Part shown: positions 43,662-51,718 of the stretch, piece by piece
Position numbering within the stretch: position 1 is the stretch's first letter
How the letters are laid out: each line of letters opens with the position of its first letter
NCBI RefSeq assembly: GCF_030269515.1
Contig: NZ_BSTM01000001.1
Span: 62,001-126,000, forward strand
DNA length: 64,000 bases
Source of the DNA: Actinomadura sp. NBRC 104412
GTDB lineage: Bacteria; Actinomycetota; Actinomycetes; Streptosporangiales; Streptosporangiaceae
Reading direction: 5' to 3'
Position numbers and translations under genes: made by a program
The notes under the pieces: model-generated
The model's input: only the letters and a program-made list of their open reading frames with translations
Database searches by the model: none
Told to the model about the DNA's origin: nothing

Positions 43662-44369
43662 TCAGGTCAGGAGGCGGGCCAGGTCCACGATGTCGTCGGC
43701 GACGAGGTCCACGTCGGGCGGCGCCGGGACGGGGGTGGCCTCGGAACCCCACTCCAGCGGGCGCGGGACGAAGGCGGTGCGCAGGCCGGCCCGAGCCGCC
43801 GCGGCGAGATCGTCCGGGTGGCAGGCCACCATCAGGAGCCGTCGCGGTTCGACCTGCAGAAGCTCGGCGGCGGTGAGGTAGACGCGCGGGTCCGGCTTGT
43901 AGGAGCGGACCAGCTCGGCCGACAGGACGCAGTCGAACCGGAGCCCGGCCTGTTTGGCGAGCCGGGTGAGCAACCCGACCCCGCCGTTGGACAACGTCGC
44001 GCTGATCACCTTGGACGCGTGCAGCAGCTCCAGACCGGGCGGGGCGTCGGGCCAGGCGCGCAGGCGGTGCCAGGCCCGCACGAGTTCCCGTCGCTCCTCC
44101 TCGCCGAACGCGTCGAGCCCGAATTCGGCCAGCACCTCGTCCAGCATCGTCCTGTGCAGCTCGTCCAGCGGCCGGTACGGCGTCTCACCGGACAGGACGG
44201 CCCGCAGCGCGGGCCGGTAGCGCCGGCGCCAGGCGTCGGCCACGGCGGGCCAGTCGGCGTCCAGCCCGGCCCGGCGGCCGGCGGAGGCCAGCTCGCCGGT
44301 CACGCTGGACCGCCAGTCGGTCATCGTCCCGAAGACGTCGAACACCGCGGCCTCGATGCCCAGCGACAT
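43662..44369 (-). CDS. HAD-superfamily haloacid dehalogenase-like hydrolase
   Basis: A 235-residue type II haloacid dehalogenase-like protein. Motif I is AAVFDVFGTMTDW with the nucleophile Asp, motif II is ISATLSNGG, motif III the Lys in RSYKPDPRVYLTA and motif IV LMVACHPDDLAAAARAG. The Asp-x-Phe-Gly start with Arg/Asn features is typical of L-2-haloacid dehalogenases and related phosphatases. ATG at 44369 has GGAGGG upstream. It is divergent from the cupin dioxygenase-like gene across 120 bases. Confidence 0.88.
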   Translation of the reverse strand: MSLGIEAAVFDVFGTMTDWRSSVTGELASAGRRAGLDADWPAVADAWRRRYRPALRAVLSGETPYRPLDELHRTMLDEVLAEFGLDAFGEEERRELVRAWHRLRAWPDAPPGLELLHASKVISATLSNGGVGLLTRLAKQAGLRFDCVLSAELVRSYKPDPRVYLTAAELLQVEPRRLLMVACHPDDLAAAARAGLRTAFVPRPLEWGSEATPVPAPPDVDLVADDIVDLARLLT

Positions 44370-44489
44370 GCCCCGCCCTCCGTTCCGTCCCTGCGCGAAC
44401 ACTTATCACGCGGGCACCTTGTCCCGGAGGGGTTGCCTTGGACCGATCCCCGATGAATCGTGGAGATCGACTCGAGGCGAGGAGGATCC

Positions 44490-45008
44490 ATGACGGAGTT
44501 CTGGCGGGGGATCAAGCCGGTACCGCAGGTCTTCAAGCCGGACGCGGTGCCGGAGTCCTACATCTCCAACGCGCCGACCGACGACGAGCGCTACTTCGCC
44601 CCGCTGTCGGAGACGGTGGGCACCCGGCCGCTGTGGATCTCCCCCAGCCAGAACCGCTGGTGCGACGTGCTGATGGCGCGCGGCGCCGGGATGGTGAACC
44701 GGCACTACCACCCGCAGCAGGTCTTCGCGTACACGATCTCCGGCAAATGGGGATACCTCGAACACGACTGGGTGGCCACCGCCGGGGACTTCGTCTACGA
44801 GGCCCCCGGCGAGGCGCACACGCTGGTGGCGTACGAGAGCGACGAGCCGATGCGGGTGACCTTCAACGTCACCGGCCCGCTGCTGTGGCTCGACGAGGAG
44901 GGCGAGGTCGTCGGCACCTTCGACGTGTTCGACTACATCGCGCTCTGCAAGGAGCACTACGAGAAGGTCGGACTGGGCGCCGGGCTGATCGAGAGCCTGT
45001 ACCGCTAG
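44490..45008 (+). CDS. Cupin dioxygenase, 2,4'-dihydroxyacetophenone dioxygenase-like
   Basis: A 172-residue single-cupin protein of the acetylacetone-cleaving/DAD group. Metal-ligand candidates are His72 and His74 (NRHYHPQQVFAY), Glu91 or His92 (GYLEHDW) and His110 (PGEAHTLV). The family enzyme splits 2,4'-dihydroxyacetophenone with O2 into 4-hydroxybenzoate and formate, which would supply the formate dehydrogenase in this window. GGAGGATCC precedes the ATG. A stretch of broken genes starts right after its stop. Confidence 0.83.
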   Translation: MTEFWRGIKPVPQVFKPDAVPESYISNAPTDDERYFAPLSETVGTRPLWISPSQNRWCDVLMARGAGMVNRHYHPQQVFAYTISGKWGYLEHDWVATAGDFVYEAPGEAHTLVAYESDEPMRVTFNVTGPLLWLDEEGEVVGTFDVFDYIALCKEHYEKVGLGAGLIESLYR

Positions 45009-45021
45009 CCGCCGGACCGGC

Positions 45022-45173
45022 GGCTCAGGTGCGCCGGACGGTCTCGCGATACTGCGCGGCGGTGAGCCCGATCTGCCATGCGGCGGCCTCCAGCGGGTCC
45101 CGCCCGCGCGGCGGGCCACCTGACGCCGGCCGGCCCGTCCCGCCAGGATCTCCACGGCGCAGCGCCGCTGCTC
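45022..45173 (-). pseudogene. Remnant of a DUF6745-type gene (internal deletion)
   Basis: About 85 bases at 45022-45107 match 51717-51796 almost base for base (the 3' end of the intact gene at 51719-52930), then the match jumps to 51973-52040, so about 177 bases are deleted, apparently at a CCCG microhomology. No reading frame survives. It shows that a second copy of this gene once stood here. Confidence 0.85.
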
Positions 45174-45175
45174 CC

Positions 45176-45300
45176 GAGCTCGAGCGCCTCCCGGCCTACA
45201 TGCTGCCGCGCACCATCACCGTCCTGGACGAGCTGCCGCTCGACCACAACGGCAAGGTCGACCGCCGGTCACGGCTGCGCGTGCTCACCGCCACGCGCCG
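45176..45300 (+). pseudogene. Fragment of an NRPS/adenylation domain C-terminus
   Basis: The plus strand encodes LERLPAYMLPRTITVLDELP followed by LDHNGKVDRRS, the classic C-terminal subdomain of an amino-acid-adenylating enzyme (motif A10 with its lysine). There is no start codon and no adenylation core on either side, so it is a displaced gene end. Confidence 0.82.
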
Positions 45301-45315
45301 ATTCGAGGCACCCCC

Positions 45316-45563
45316 ATGTACGACGCCATCGTGGTCGGCGGGCGGTGCGCGGGCCCGCCCACCGCCATGCTGCCGGCCGCGCGGGACACCGGGTGCTGCT
45401 GCTCGACCGGGCCGCGTTCCCGTCCGACACGCTGTCCACCCACTACGTCCACCAGCCCGGGGTCGCGGCGCTGGCCCGCTGGGGCCTGCCGGACGCCGTC
45501 CGCGACTCGGGATGCCCGTCCCTGAGCCGCGTGCGGTACCGCGGCCGCCCTCCTCACATATGA
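45316..45563 (+). pseudogene. Fragment of an FAD-dependent oxidoreductase, frameshifted
   Basis: The start reads MYDAIVVGGRCAGPPTAML, an FAD fold lacking its usual glycine spacing, then breaks frame near 45390; the continuing frame gives VLLLDRAAFPSDTLSTHYVH and ARWGLPDAVRDSGCPSLSRV before a stop at 45561-45563. This matches the first quarter of monooxygenase/geranylgeranyl-reductase-type proteins. Frameshifted and truncated. Confidence 0.82.
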
Positions 45564-45599
45564 GCCCTGGCCGCCCTCTGACCTGCGGCGAGCCTTCGG

Positions 45600-45695
45600 G
45601 GCGCGCAGCGTTCCGGCGTACAGGGCGCCGCTGGACGGTGTGGGCGGCGACGCGATCGTGCCTCCGGTGGTCAGAACTCGGACGCGGGTGTTCAC
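45600..45695 (-). pseudogene. N-terminal fragment of an asparaginase
   Basis: Starting at a GTG that overlaps the permease stop by 4 bases, the minus strand encodes VRVLTTGGTIAS, the active-site threonine signature of L-asparaginases, then SGALYAGTLRA, after which similarity ends. An amidohydrolase was presumably the second gene of the permease operon before the rearrangement. Confidence 0.75.
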
Positions 45696-47119
45696 GCCAC
45701 TCCCTCCGCCTGGTGCCGCCGCGTCGGGACGGTGGCCCTGGCGCGGCGGGTGAGCAGGTAGTACAGGCCACCGGCCACCAGCGAGCCGGACAGCCAGGAG
45801 AAGTCGGTGTTGCCCAGGGCGCGGGCGATGGGTCCCTGCATGACCGGCACCAGCCCGTACTGCCAGGCCCATCCGGCGGCCACGCCGACCGCGAGGCTGG
45901 CCAGGGCGCGGCGGTTGACCTGCCCGTACGGGGAGTCGTCGAGGTACAGCGAGGCCACGTCCGGGCGTCCGCCGCGCAGGACGAAGAAGTCGACGAGCAC
46001 GATGCCCGCCCAGGGAGCGATCCAGACCAGGATCGACACCATCCACTGGTCGAACGCGTGCGCGAAGTCGTCCGACCCTATGAACACGGCCAGCACCGCC
46101 GAGGCGACCGCGCCCGCCACCAGGGTGATCTTCCACCGGGCGACGCGCACGCCCATGGTGAGCGCAGCCAGCGAGCACGAGTACAGGTTGAGGATGTTGG
46201 TGGCGACCGGCCCGTGCAGGACCAGGAACAGCACGGGCAGGGCCATCCCGCCGAACGCGGTGACGATCAGGTCGGCGGGGTCGGACTCGCCGCCGGAGCT
46301 GGCCAGCAGCGCGCCGAGCGCGGCGAGCCACACGGTCGGCACGTAGATGCCGAGCGCGGTCGCCCAGAACACGGCCCGTCCGGTGGCGCGGGTGCGCACG
46401 AAACGGCTGTAGTCGGCGCTGTACGGCAGCCAGGACAGCCCCCAGCCGATGCCGATCGCGGTGAGCAGCTGGGTGACGGCGGTGAACTTCTCCCCGGGCG
46501 TGGCGGCGGTGCCGCCGGTCCAGTCCGGGTTCACGCGCGTCACCGCCAGCACGGTCATCACCGCCATGATCGCGACGGTGACCGGCACGGTCCATTTCTC
46601 GAAATTGCGGATGGCGTAGAACCCGTACAGGGCGAGCAACATCTGGGTGGCCATGATGCCGGCGGCGACCACGTACTTCAGGCCGGTGCCGCCGTGCACG
46701 CCGAACCGGGCGAGGATTTCCAGCACCAGGTCCAGCACGACCCAGGTGTTGACGCCGACCCAGCCCATCGAGAGCAACCCCTGGATGACGGCGGGCACGA
46801 CCGCGCCGCGGCGGCCGAATGGGGCGCGGCCGAGCAGCATCTGGGCGCAGCCGGTCCGGTGTCCCATGAGGTTGAACACCCCGAAGACCGCGCATCCAAC
46901 GAGGTTGCCCGCGGCGATCACGATCAGAGTCTCGATCAGGGAAAGCCCCAGCACGGGGCCCAGCGCCCCGAGCACCCAGTTGATCGGGGCGATGTTCGCG
47001 CCCACCCAGATCCACCACTGCTCGGTCGGGGTGGAGTCACGGTGCGCGTCCGGGATCGGCTCGATCCCGTGGGCGTCGAACCCGCTCTCGCGTCGTCGGA
47101 CGGCGGCGTCGGCGGTCAT
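45692..47119 (-). CDS. NCS1-family purine/cytosine-type permease
   Basis: A 475-residue cation-coupled permease with about 12 membrane segments. WWIWVGANIAPINWVLGA, GWGLSWLPYSADYSRFVR (the helix 6 substrate region) and LVWIAPWAGIVLVDFFVLR are typical of the cytosine/allantoin/hydantoin permease group. It is divergent from a PucR-type activator and formerly preceded an asparaginase-type gene. A nucleobase, ureide or related nitrogen compound is the likely cargo. Confidence 0.9.
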   Translation of the reverse strand: MTADAAVRRRESGFDAHGIEPIPDAHRDSTPTEQWWIWVGANIAPINWVLGALGPVLGLSLIETLIVIAAGNLVGCAVFGVFNLMGHRTGCAQMLLGRAPFGRRGAVVPAVIQGLLSMGWVGVNTWVVLDLVLEILARFGVHGGTGLKYVVAAGIMATQMLLALYGFYAIRNFEKWTVPVTVAIMAVMTVLAVTRVNPDWTGGTAATPGEKFTAVTQLLTAIGIGWGLSWLPYSADYSRFVRTRATGRAVFWATALGIYVPTVWLAALGALLASSGGESDPADLIVTAFGGMALPVLFLVLHGPVATNILNLYSCSLAALTMGVRVARWKITLVAGAVASAVLAVFIGSDDFAHAFDQWMVSILVWIAPWAGIVLVDFFVLRGGRPDVASLYLDDSPYGQVNRRALASLAVGVAAGWAWQYGLVPVMQGPIARALGNTDFSWLSGSLVAGGLYYLLTRRARATVPTRRHQAEGVA

Positions 47120-47230
47120 GCGTACCTCCCGCTGTTTCTGTGGGGGTCCTCACACAACCACCGAGCCGGGACGCCAGGGACTGGCGAAAGCTCTAGCCTC
47201 TACGCTCTGCATCTGGTTAGACTCACAGTG

Positions 47231-48790
47231 ATGACGATGACGATCCGGTCCTTGGTGGCCAAGCCCGAACTGGAGCTGAAGGTTCTGGTGGACGGCCGGC
47301 CCGGCGCTCAGGACGCCGAGGTGTCCTGGGTGCACAACACCGAGCTGCCCGACCCGTCCCCCTACCTGCGCGACGGGGAATTGGTGCTGACCAACGGGCT
47401 GTGGCACACCGGCCCGGTGTCGTCGCGAGTATTCGTCGAGAAGGCACGCGGAGCGGGCGCCGCCGGGATCGTGTTCGGACTCCGCGAGGAACAGACCACC
47501 ACGCCGCCGGATCTCGTCGAGGCATGCCGGACGGCCGGGCTGCCGCTGATGGAGATCAGCGTGCGCGTGCCGTTCACCAAGGTCTCGCAAGCCGCCGCGG
47601 CGCAGCGCGAGGAGGTACGGCAACGGGAACTGGTGAGCCGGCTGCGGCTGGGCAACACCCTGGCCGCCGCGATCTCGCGCGCGGGGGCGTCGGGCGTGCT
47701 GGACGTGCTGCGCCGCGATCACGATCTGCCGTTGGCGGTCGTCGACCGCATGGCCCGGCCGCTGGCCGCCGCGGGCGCCGACCTGGACGACGAGCAGCTC
47801 CAGTCGGTGGCGCGGGCGCTGACCCGCCATCCCCCGCCGCTGGAGATCGACCTGGGCGCCGCCGGGCGCGCCACGGTGTTCATCGTCAGCGCGATCGGGA
47901 ACGTGGACGCCGCGCTGGTGTGCCTGCGCCCGGCGCACCTGATCGGCCGCGCCGAGCAGGCCGCCCTGCAAGACGCCGCCCGCCTGCTCGGACTGGAGGT
48001 CGCCAAGCAGCAGGCGCTGGCGGCGTTGCAGACCCGGTTCGCCTCCGAGCTGCTGGAAATGATCCTGTCCGGGCCGCAACGCGCCGGAGAGGTGGCCGGA
48101 CGGCTACAGGCGTTCGGCATCGGGCCGGGCCCGCTGGCCGTGGCGGCGGTCGCGTTCGCCGACGGCGACACCGCCACGCTGCCCGGCCTGGCGGAAGCGA
48201 TCAACGAGGTGTTCGTCGCCGAGGCCACGCCCGCCATCGTGACCGCGGGCACCCAGGACGCGGTGGCTTTCTGGCCGTGGCGCCATGCCGACCGGCACCT
48301 GGCGCGGATGGGACGGCGGCTGGTCGACGTCGTCGACCGCCGGTTCCCAGGCCGACGGCCGGTCGTCGGCCTGGGGGAGATCGCGGCGGACGCGGTGGCG
48401 CTCCGGCAGCCGCTGCTCCAGGCGCGCGAGGCGTGCCGGGCGCTGCTCCGCAGGCCGGACGGCCCGCGGGTGGCCGCGTTCGGCGAGCTGGGCATCGACG
48501 TGCTCATGGGCGCGGTCGACCCCGGGACGCTGCGCCGCCTCGCCGACACCGTGCTGAAGCCGATCCGCGAGCACGACCGGGCCCACGGCGGCGACCTGGA
48601 GCGGACGCTGCGGGTGTTCTTCGACAACGACGGCCACCGGGCCCGCACCGCGGCCGAGCTGCACGTCCACGTCAACACGGTCACGCTGCGCTTCGCCAAG
48701 ATCCGCAAGCTGACGGATCTCGACGTCGGCACGACCGCGGGCTTCGTCGAGCTGTCCCTGGCGCTGGAGGCGGACGTGCGCGCCCCGTGA
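47231..48790 (+). CDS. PucR-family transcriptional regulator
   Basis: A 519-residue regulator with the N-terminal PucR domain (residues 1-125, VHNTELPDPSPYLRDGELVL), a central GGDEF-like/variable region, and the C-terminal PucR helix-turn-helix (TLRVFFDNDGHRARTAAELHVHVNTVTLRFAKI). In bacilli and actinomycetes the family controls purine or other nitrogen catabolism. ATG codons at 47231 and 47237 are both possible. It is divergent from the NCS1 permease and convergent with the deacetylase-OYE-DUF1989 operon. Confidence 0.92.
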   Translation: MTMTIRSLVAKPELELKVLVDGRPGAQDAEVSWVHNTELPDPSPYLRDGELVLTNGLWHTGPVSSRVFVEKARGAGAAGIVFGLREEQTTTPPDLVEACRTAGLPLMEISVRVPFTKVSQAAAAQREEVRQRELVSRLRLGNTLAAAISRAGASGVLDVLRRDHDLPLAVVDRMARPLAAAGADLDDEQLQSVARALTRHPPPLEIDLGAAGRATVFIVSAIGNVDAALVCLRPAHLIGRAEQAALQDAARLLGLEVAKQQALAALQTRFASELLEMILSGPQRAGEVAGRLQAFGIGPGPLAVAAVAFADGDTATLPGLAEAINEVFVAEATPAIVTAGTQDAVAFWPWRHADRHLARMGRRLVDVVDRRFPGRRPVVGLGEIAADAVALRQPLLQAREACRALLRRPDGPRVAAFGELGIDVLMGAVDPGTLRRLADTVLKPIREHDRAHGGDLERTLRVFFDNDGHRARTAAELHVHVNTVTLRFAKIRKLTDLDVGTTAGFVELSLALEADVRAP

Positions 48791-48804
48791 ACCGGCCTCG
48801 GCCG

Positions 48805-49671
48805 CTACGGGAGCGGGTAGACCTCCGGGTCCACGGTGGGCGGTTCCAGGACGCGTCGTGTGAGGGTCTGGTCGTCGCGTGCGGCCTTGGCCACGTCGCG
48901 GCAGCGCGCGAACCGCACGTCACCGCTTTGCTGGGCGTACTCGATCAGGCGGCGCAACGCCTCGACGCGTCCGGGGCGGCCGGTGAGGAACGGATGGTTG
49001 CACAGGTTGAACAGACCGCCGTACCGGCGCATGCCGTCCAGCTCCCACCGCCACATCTCCAGCGCCTTGGCCGGTGACTCGATGACGGCGCCGACGTGGG
49101 GCTCGGGGAGGAAGGCGTACTGCTCCCAGTCGTCCAGGCTCCAGTGGACAGGAAGCTCGACGATCTCACCCCGGCCCGTGGTGATGAGGTACGGGCGGTC
49201 CTCGTGCATCAGCGAGGAGTCGTACCGCAGCCCGTGCTCGGCGAGCAGCTCCGGCGTGCGGTAGGTGGCCTCCCACAGCGCCGCACGGAAACCGACGATC
49301 TCGACGCCCTGGTCGGCGAAGACGGCGAGGGCGCGCTCGAAGTCGGCGCGCTCCTCCTCCGGCGTCATGGACGCGGCGGGGCGGTGGCTGTAGGAGTGGT
49401 GGGCGACCTCGTGGCCCCGCTCGGCGATCCGCGCCGCCAGCCCGGGACGCCGCTCGGCGACCCAGCCGGGCACGAAGAACGTGGCTGGCACCTGGAGCTC
49501 GTCGAGCAGGTCCAGCAGGCGGGGCACCCCGATCTCCGGGCCGTAGGACTGGTGCGACATGATCATCGCGTGGCCGGTGAAGCGACGTCCCCGCGCGAGG
49601 ATCGGGGTCTCCGCGTCCACGTCGAAGGTCAGGCAGAACACCGCGGCGGCGTCGCCGCGCCACCCGCTCAC
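48805..49671 (-). CDS. Polysaccharide deacetylase-family (NodB) hydrolase, PuuE-like
   Basis: A 288-residue metal-dependent hydrolase. FCLTFDVDAE supplies the catalytic and metal Asp pair, and EVAHHSYSH is the His-x3-His-type metal motif; RYDSSLMHEDRPY and VELPVHWSLDDWE follow as in cytoplasmic members such as the PuuE allantoinase and cyclic-imide hydrolases. There is no signal peptide, so a cell-wall role is less likely. It overlaps the upstream OYE gene by 4 bases, in an operon with DUF1989. Confidence 0.87.
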   Translation of the reverse strand: MSGWRGDAAAVFCLTFDVDAETPILARGRRFTGHAMIMSHQSYGPEIGVPRLLDLLDELQVPATFFVPGWVAERRPGLAARIAERGHEVAHHSYSHRPAASMTPEEERADFERALAVFADQGVEIVGFRAALWEATYRTPELLAEHGLRYDSSLMHEDRPYLITTGRGEIVELPVHWSLDDWEQYAFLPEPHVGAVIESPAKALEMWRWELDGMRRYGGLFNLCNHPFLTGRPGRVEALRRLIEYAQQSGDVRFARCRDVAKAARDDQTLTRRVLEPPTVDPEVYPLP

Positions 49672-50792
49672 CGCCCGCGCTCCCCATCGGCGCGCCGGCG
49701 ACGGGCGTTGGCCAGGGTGGCGAACGGCTCCAGCATCCCGTGGTCGAAGGCGGCGAGCGGCTCCCCGGACGCCAGCCGGCGCGGGTAGTCGGGGTTGGCC
49801 AGCGCTCCCCGGCCGAGGGACAGCAGGTCGGCGTGCCCGTCGTCGAGCACCCGGGCGGCCTGGCCGGGATCGTGCATGCCACCGTTCGCGATCACCGGCA
49901 GCCCGGTCACCCGGCGGGCCAGCCCCGTGACGGTCGCCCCGCCGTCCAGCCGGGCCGACTCGATCCAGTCGCGCCCCTCGCTGGCCACGTGCAGGTGGCT
50001 CGCGCCGACGCCGGCGACCGCCGTGAAAATCGCCTCCGCGGTGCGGGCGCCGTCCGGCCAGCGGTAGGCGGAGTCGTTGACCTTCCCCTGCGACAGCCGG
50101 ACCCCGAGCGGGAACTCGTCGCCCACCTGCTTGCGGATACGGGCCACGGCCTCGGCGACGATCCGCACCCGGTTGGTGACGGGACCGCCGTATTCGTCGT
50201 CGCGGTGATTGGTGTAGTCGGTGAGGAACTGGTCGAGCAGATAGCCGTTGGCCGCGTGCACCTCCACGCCGTCGAAGCCGGCGTCACGGGCCGCGAGTGC
50301 GGCGTCGGCGAAGCCCTGGACCGCGCTCTCGATGTCCTCGGCGGTCATCTCCCTGGGCGTCGGCCACGGCCCCGACCCGCCGTACTCGGGCATCATCTCG
50401 CCCCGCGGCCGTACCGCGGACGGCGCCACGGTCTCGGCCTTGTACGGGTTGCCCTGGGACAGGGCACCGGCGTGCATGAGCTGGGCGAATATCCGGCCAC
50501 CGGCCGAGTGTACGGCCTGGGTGACCCTCCTCCAGCCCTCGGTGTGGTCCGGTACCGCCAGTCCGGGCTGGTTGTGGTAGCCCTGCGAATAGAGGGTGTC
50601 GGTATAGATGCCCTCGGTGATGATCAGGCCCCAGCCGCCGGCGGCGTACTCCGCGTAGTAGTCGACCATGTCCTGGGTGGGGACTCCGTCCTCCTGCGCC
50701 GACACCCGCGTCATCGGGGCGACGACGAGCTGGTTCGGCAGTTCGAGGTCGGCCAGGCGCGTCGGAGACAAGGCCGGGTGCGTGGTGGTCAT
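49668..50792 (-). CDS. Old yellow enzyme-family NADH:flavin oxidoreductase
   Basis: A 374-residue FMN-dependent ene-reductase-type TIM barrel. NQLVVAPMTRVSAQEDGVP, FAQLMHAGALSQGN, GFDGVEVHAANGYLLDQFL and the FMN-phosphate site VIANGGMHDPGQAARVL/LLSLGRGALANPDYP are diagnostic. ATG at 50792 lies one base after the DUF1989 stop. Family members reduce C=C bonds beside carbonyl or nitro groups; here it may act on a ring opened by the deacetylase-type hydrolase. Confidence 0.92.
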   Translation of the reverse strand: MTTTHPALSPTRLADLELPNQLVVAPMTRVSAQEDGVPTQDMVDYYAEYAAGGWGLIITEGIYTDTLYSQGYHNQPGLAVPDHTEGWRRVTQAVHSAGGRIFAQLMHAGALSQGNPYKAETVAPSAVRPRGEMMPEYGGSGPWPTPREMTAEDIESAVQGFADAALAARDAGFDGVEVHAANGYLLDQFLTDYTNHRDDEYGGPVTNRVRIVAEAVARIRKQVGDEFPLGVRLSQGKVNDSAYRWPDGARTAEAIFTAVAGVGASHLHVASEGRDWIESARLDGGATVTGLARRVTGLPVIANGGMHDPGQAARVLDDGHADLLSLGRGALANPDYPRRLASGEPLAAFDHGMLEPFATLANARRRRADGERGR

Positions 50793-50793
50793 G

Positions 50794-51429
50794 TCAGCTC
50801 CTGGGGTGAGTGGCGGGCAGGTCGATGGCCAGCGGCGTCGGACGGCTGGCGTTGATGCCGACAAGGTCCTGGGGGCACGCCGAGAGCACGATCACGCAGT
50901 CCATCTCGGCGCGGAACGTGATCTTGTCTCCGGGGCGGGTCTCGGCGGGGAGCCAGCTGAGGCTCCCGTCCGGCGCGACGGGGATCCGCATGAACACGTT
51001 GATCGGCTGGGGGACCGCCCCGGCGGGGGCGGGCAGGCCCAGCTCGTCCAGCGCCGCGCGCAGGTTCGCCGCGCACGACGCGTGACCCGCGGCGCCGAGA
51101 CCGGCGTACCGGGCCGGGTCGCACGCGGCGATGAGCATGTCGTGCCAGCCCGGTGAGGTGTCGGCGAGCAGTGTCAGGATCGGACGGCGCCGATCGGTCA
51201 CGAACTGCTCGCCGACCTTCGGAAACAACCTGTCCGTGGCGGCCCGTGTATGGGAGGCGGAGTGCTGCTCGGCCGGGTCGTGGGCGTTGAACGCCCACAG
51301 GTCCCCCACCTGCCGGTCCTCCAGGCTCACCACGCTGAACAGCCCCCCGGCGGCCACCCGCACGGCGCGTCCCTCACGCGCGGGCACCACCAGACGCTTC
51401 GCTGAGGATGTCTGCGGTGTCGTCGTCAC
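50794..51429 (-). CDS. DUF1989 (urea carboxylase-associated) protein
   Basis: A 211-residue DUF1989 protein. VPAREGRAVRVAAGGLFSVV, NAHDPAEQHSASHTR, ASCAANLRAALDELGL and RPGDKITFRAEMDCVIVLSACPQD match the family found next to urea carboxylase and allophanate hydrolase. Members act in urea/guanidine/ureide nitrogen use, with unclear chemistry. First gene of the operon with the OYE and PuuE-like genes, supporting a nitrogen-compound role for the locus. Confidence 0.87.
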   Translation of the reverse strand: MTTTPQTSSAKRLVVPAREGRAVRVAAGGLFSVVSLEDRQVGDLWAFNAHDPAEQHSASHTRAATDRLFPKVGEQFVTDRRRPILTLLADTSPGWHDMLIAACDPARYAGLGAAGHASCAANLRAALDELGLPAPAGAVPQPINVFMRIPVAPDGSLSWLPAETRPGDKITFRAEMDCVIVLSACPQDLVGINASRPTPLAIDLPATHPRS

Positions 51430-51666
51430 ACCAGCAGGAAATCGATCGGCACACCCTCAACGCGATGGCTGCATTCACATCGTTGACTGCGAGGGCTGGC
51501 GGATCAGCCAGTGTGACGGCCGGCCCGGCACGGGCAGCATGGTGAAGATCCTGCCGTGGTACCACCCGTGAACGCACTTCCCTGCCGCGAAGAGCGCGAT
51601 GCCGACGACGGCGCACAGCTCTTGCAGACACTGGGCGCCGAGCCGATCGACGAGCTGTATCGCTGA
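51430..51666 (+). pseudogene. Short gene-end remnants of unknown family
   Basis: Two coupled open stretches on the plus strand: one ends HIVDCEGWRISQCDGRPGTG then SMVKILPWYHP-stop at 51571, and a 32-residue frame starting at the overlapping GTG (51568) ends LLQTLGAEPIDELYR-stop at 51666. Neither has a convincing start further upstream. They look like the tail of a larger gene, but I do not recognise it. The remaining bases to 51718 hold nothing I can name. Confidence 0.4.
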
Positions 51667-51718
51667 TCGGCACGGACGCCCAGCCGATGCGGGGCCGGGC
51701 CGTCCCGGTGCGCCCGGC

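Noticed and set aside
44438..48790. An uninterrupted plus-strand reading frame of about 1450 codons
   Set aside because: It runs antisense through the NCS1 permease and only its last 519 codons are the PucR gene. Long open antisense frames are expected at this GC content; Arg/Gly/His-rich composition confirms it is not coding upstream of 47231.
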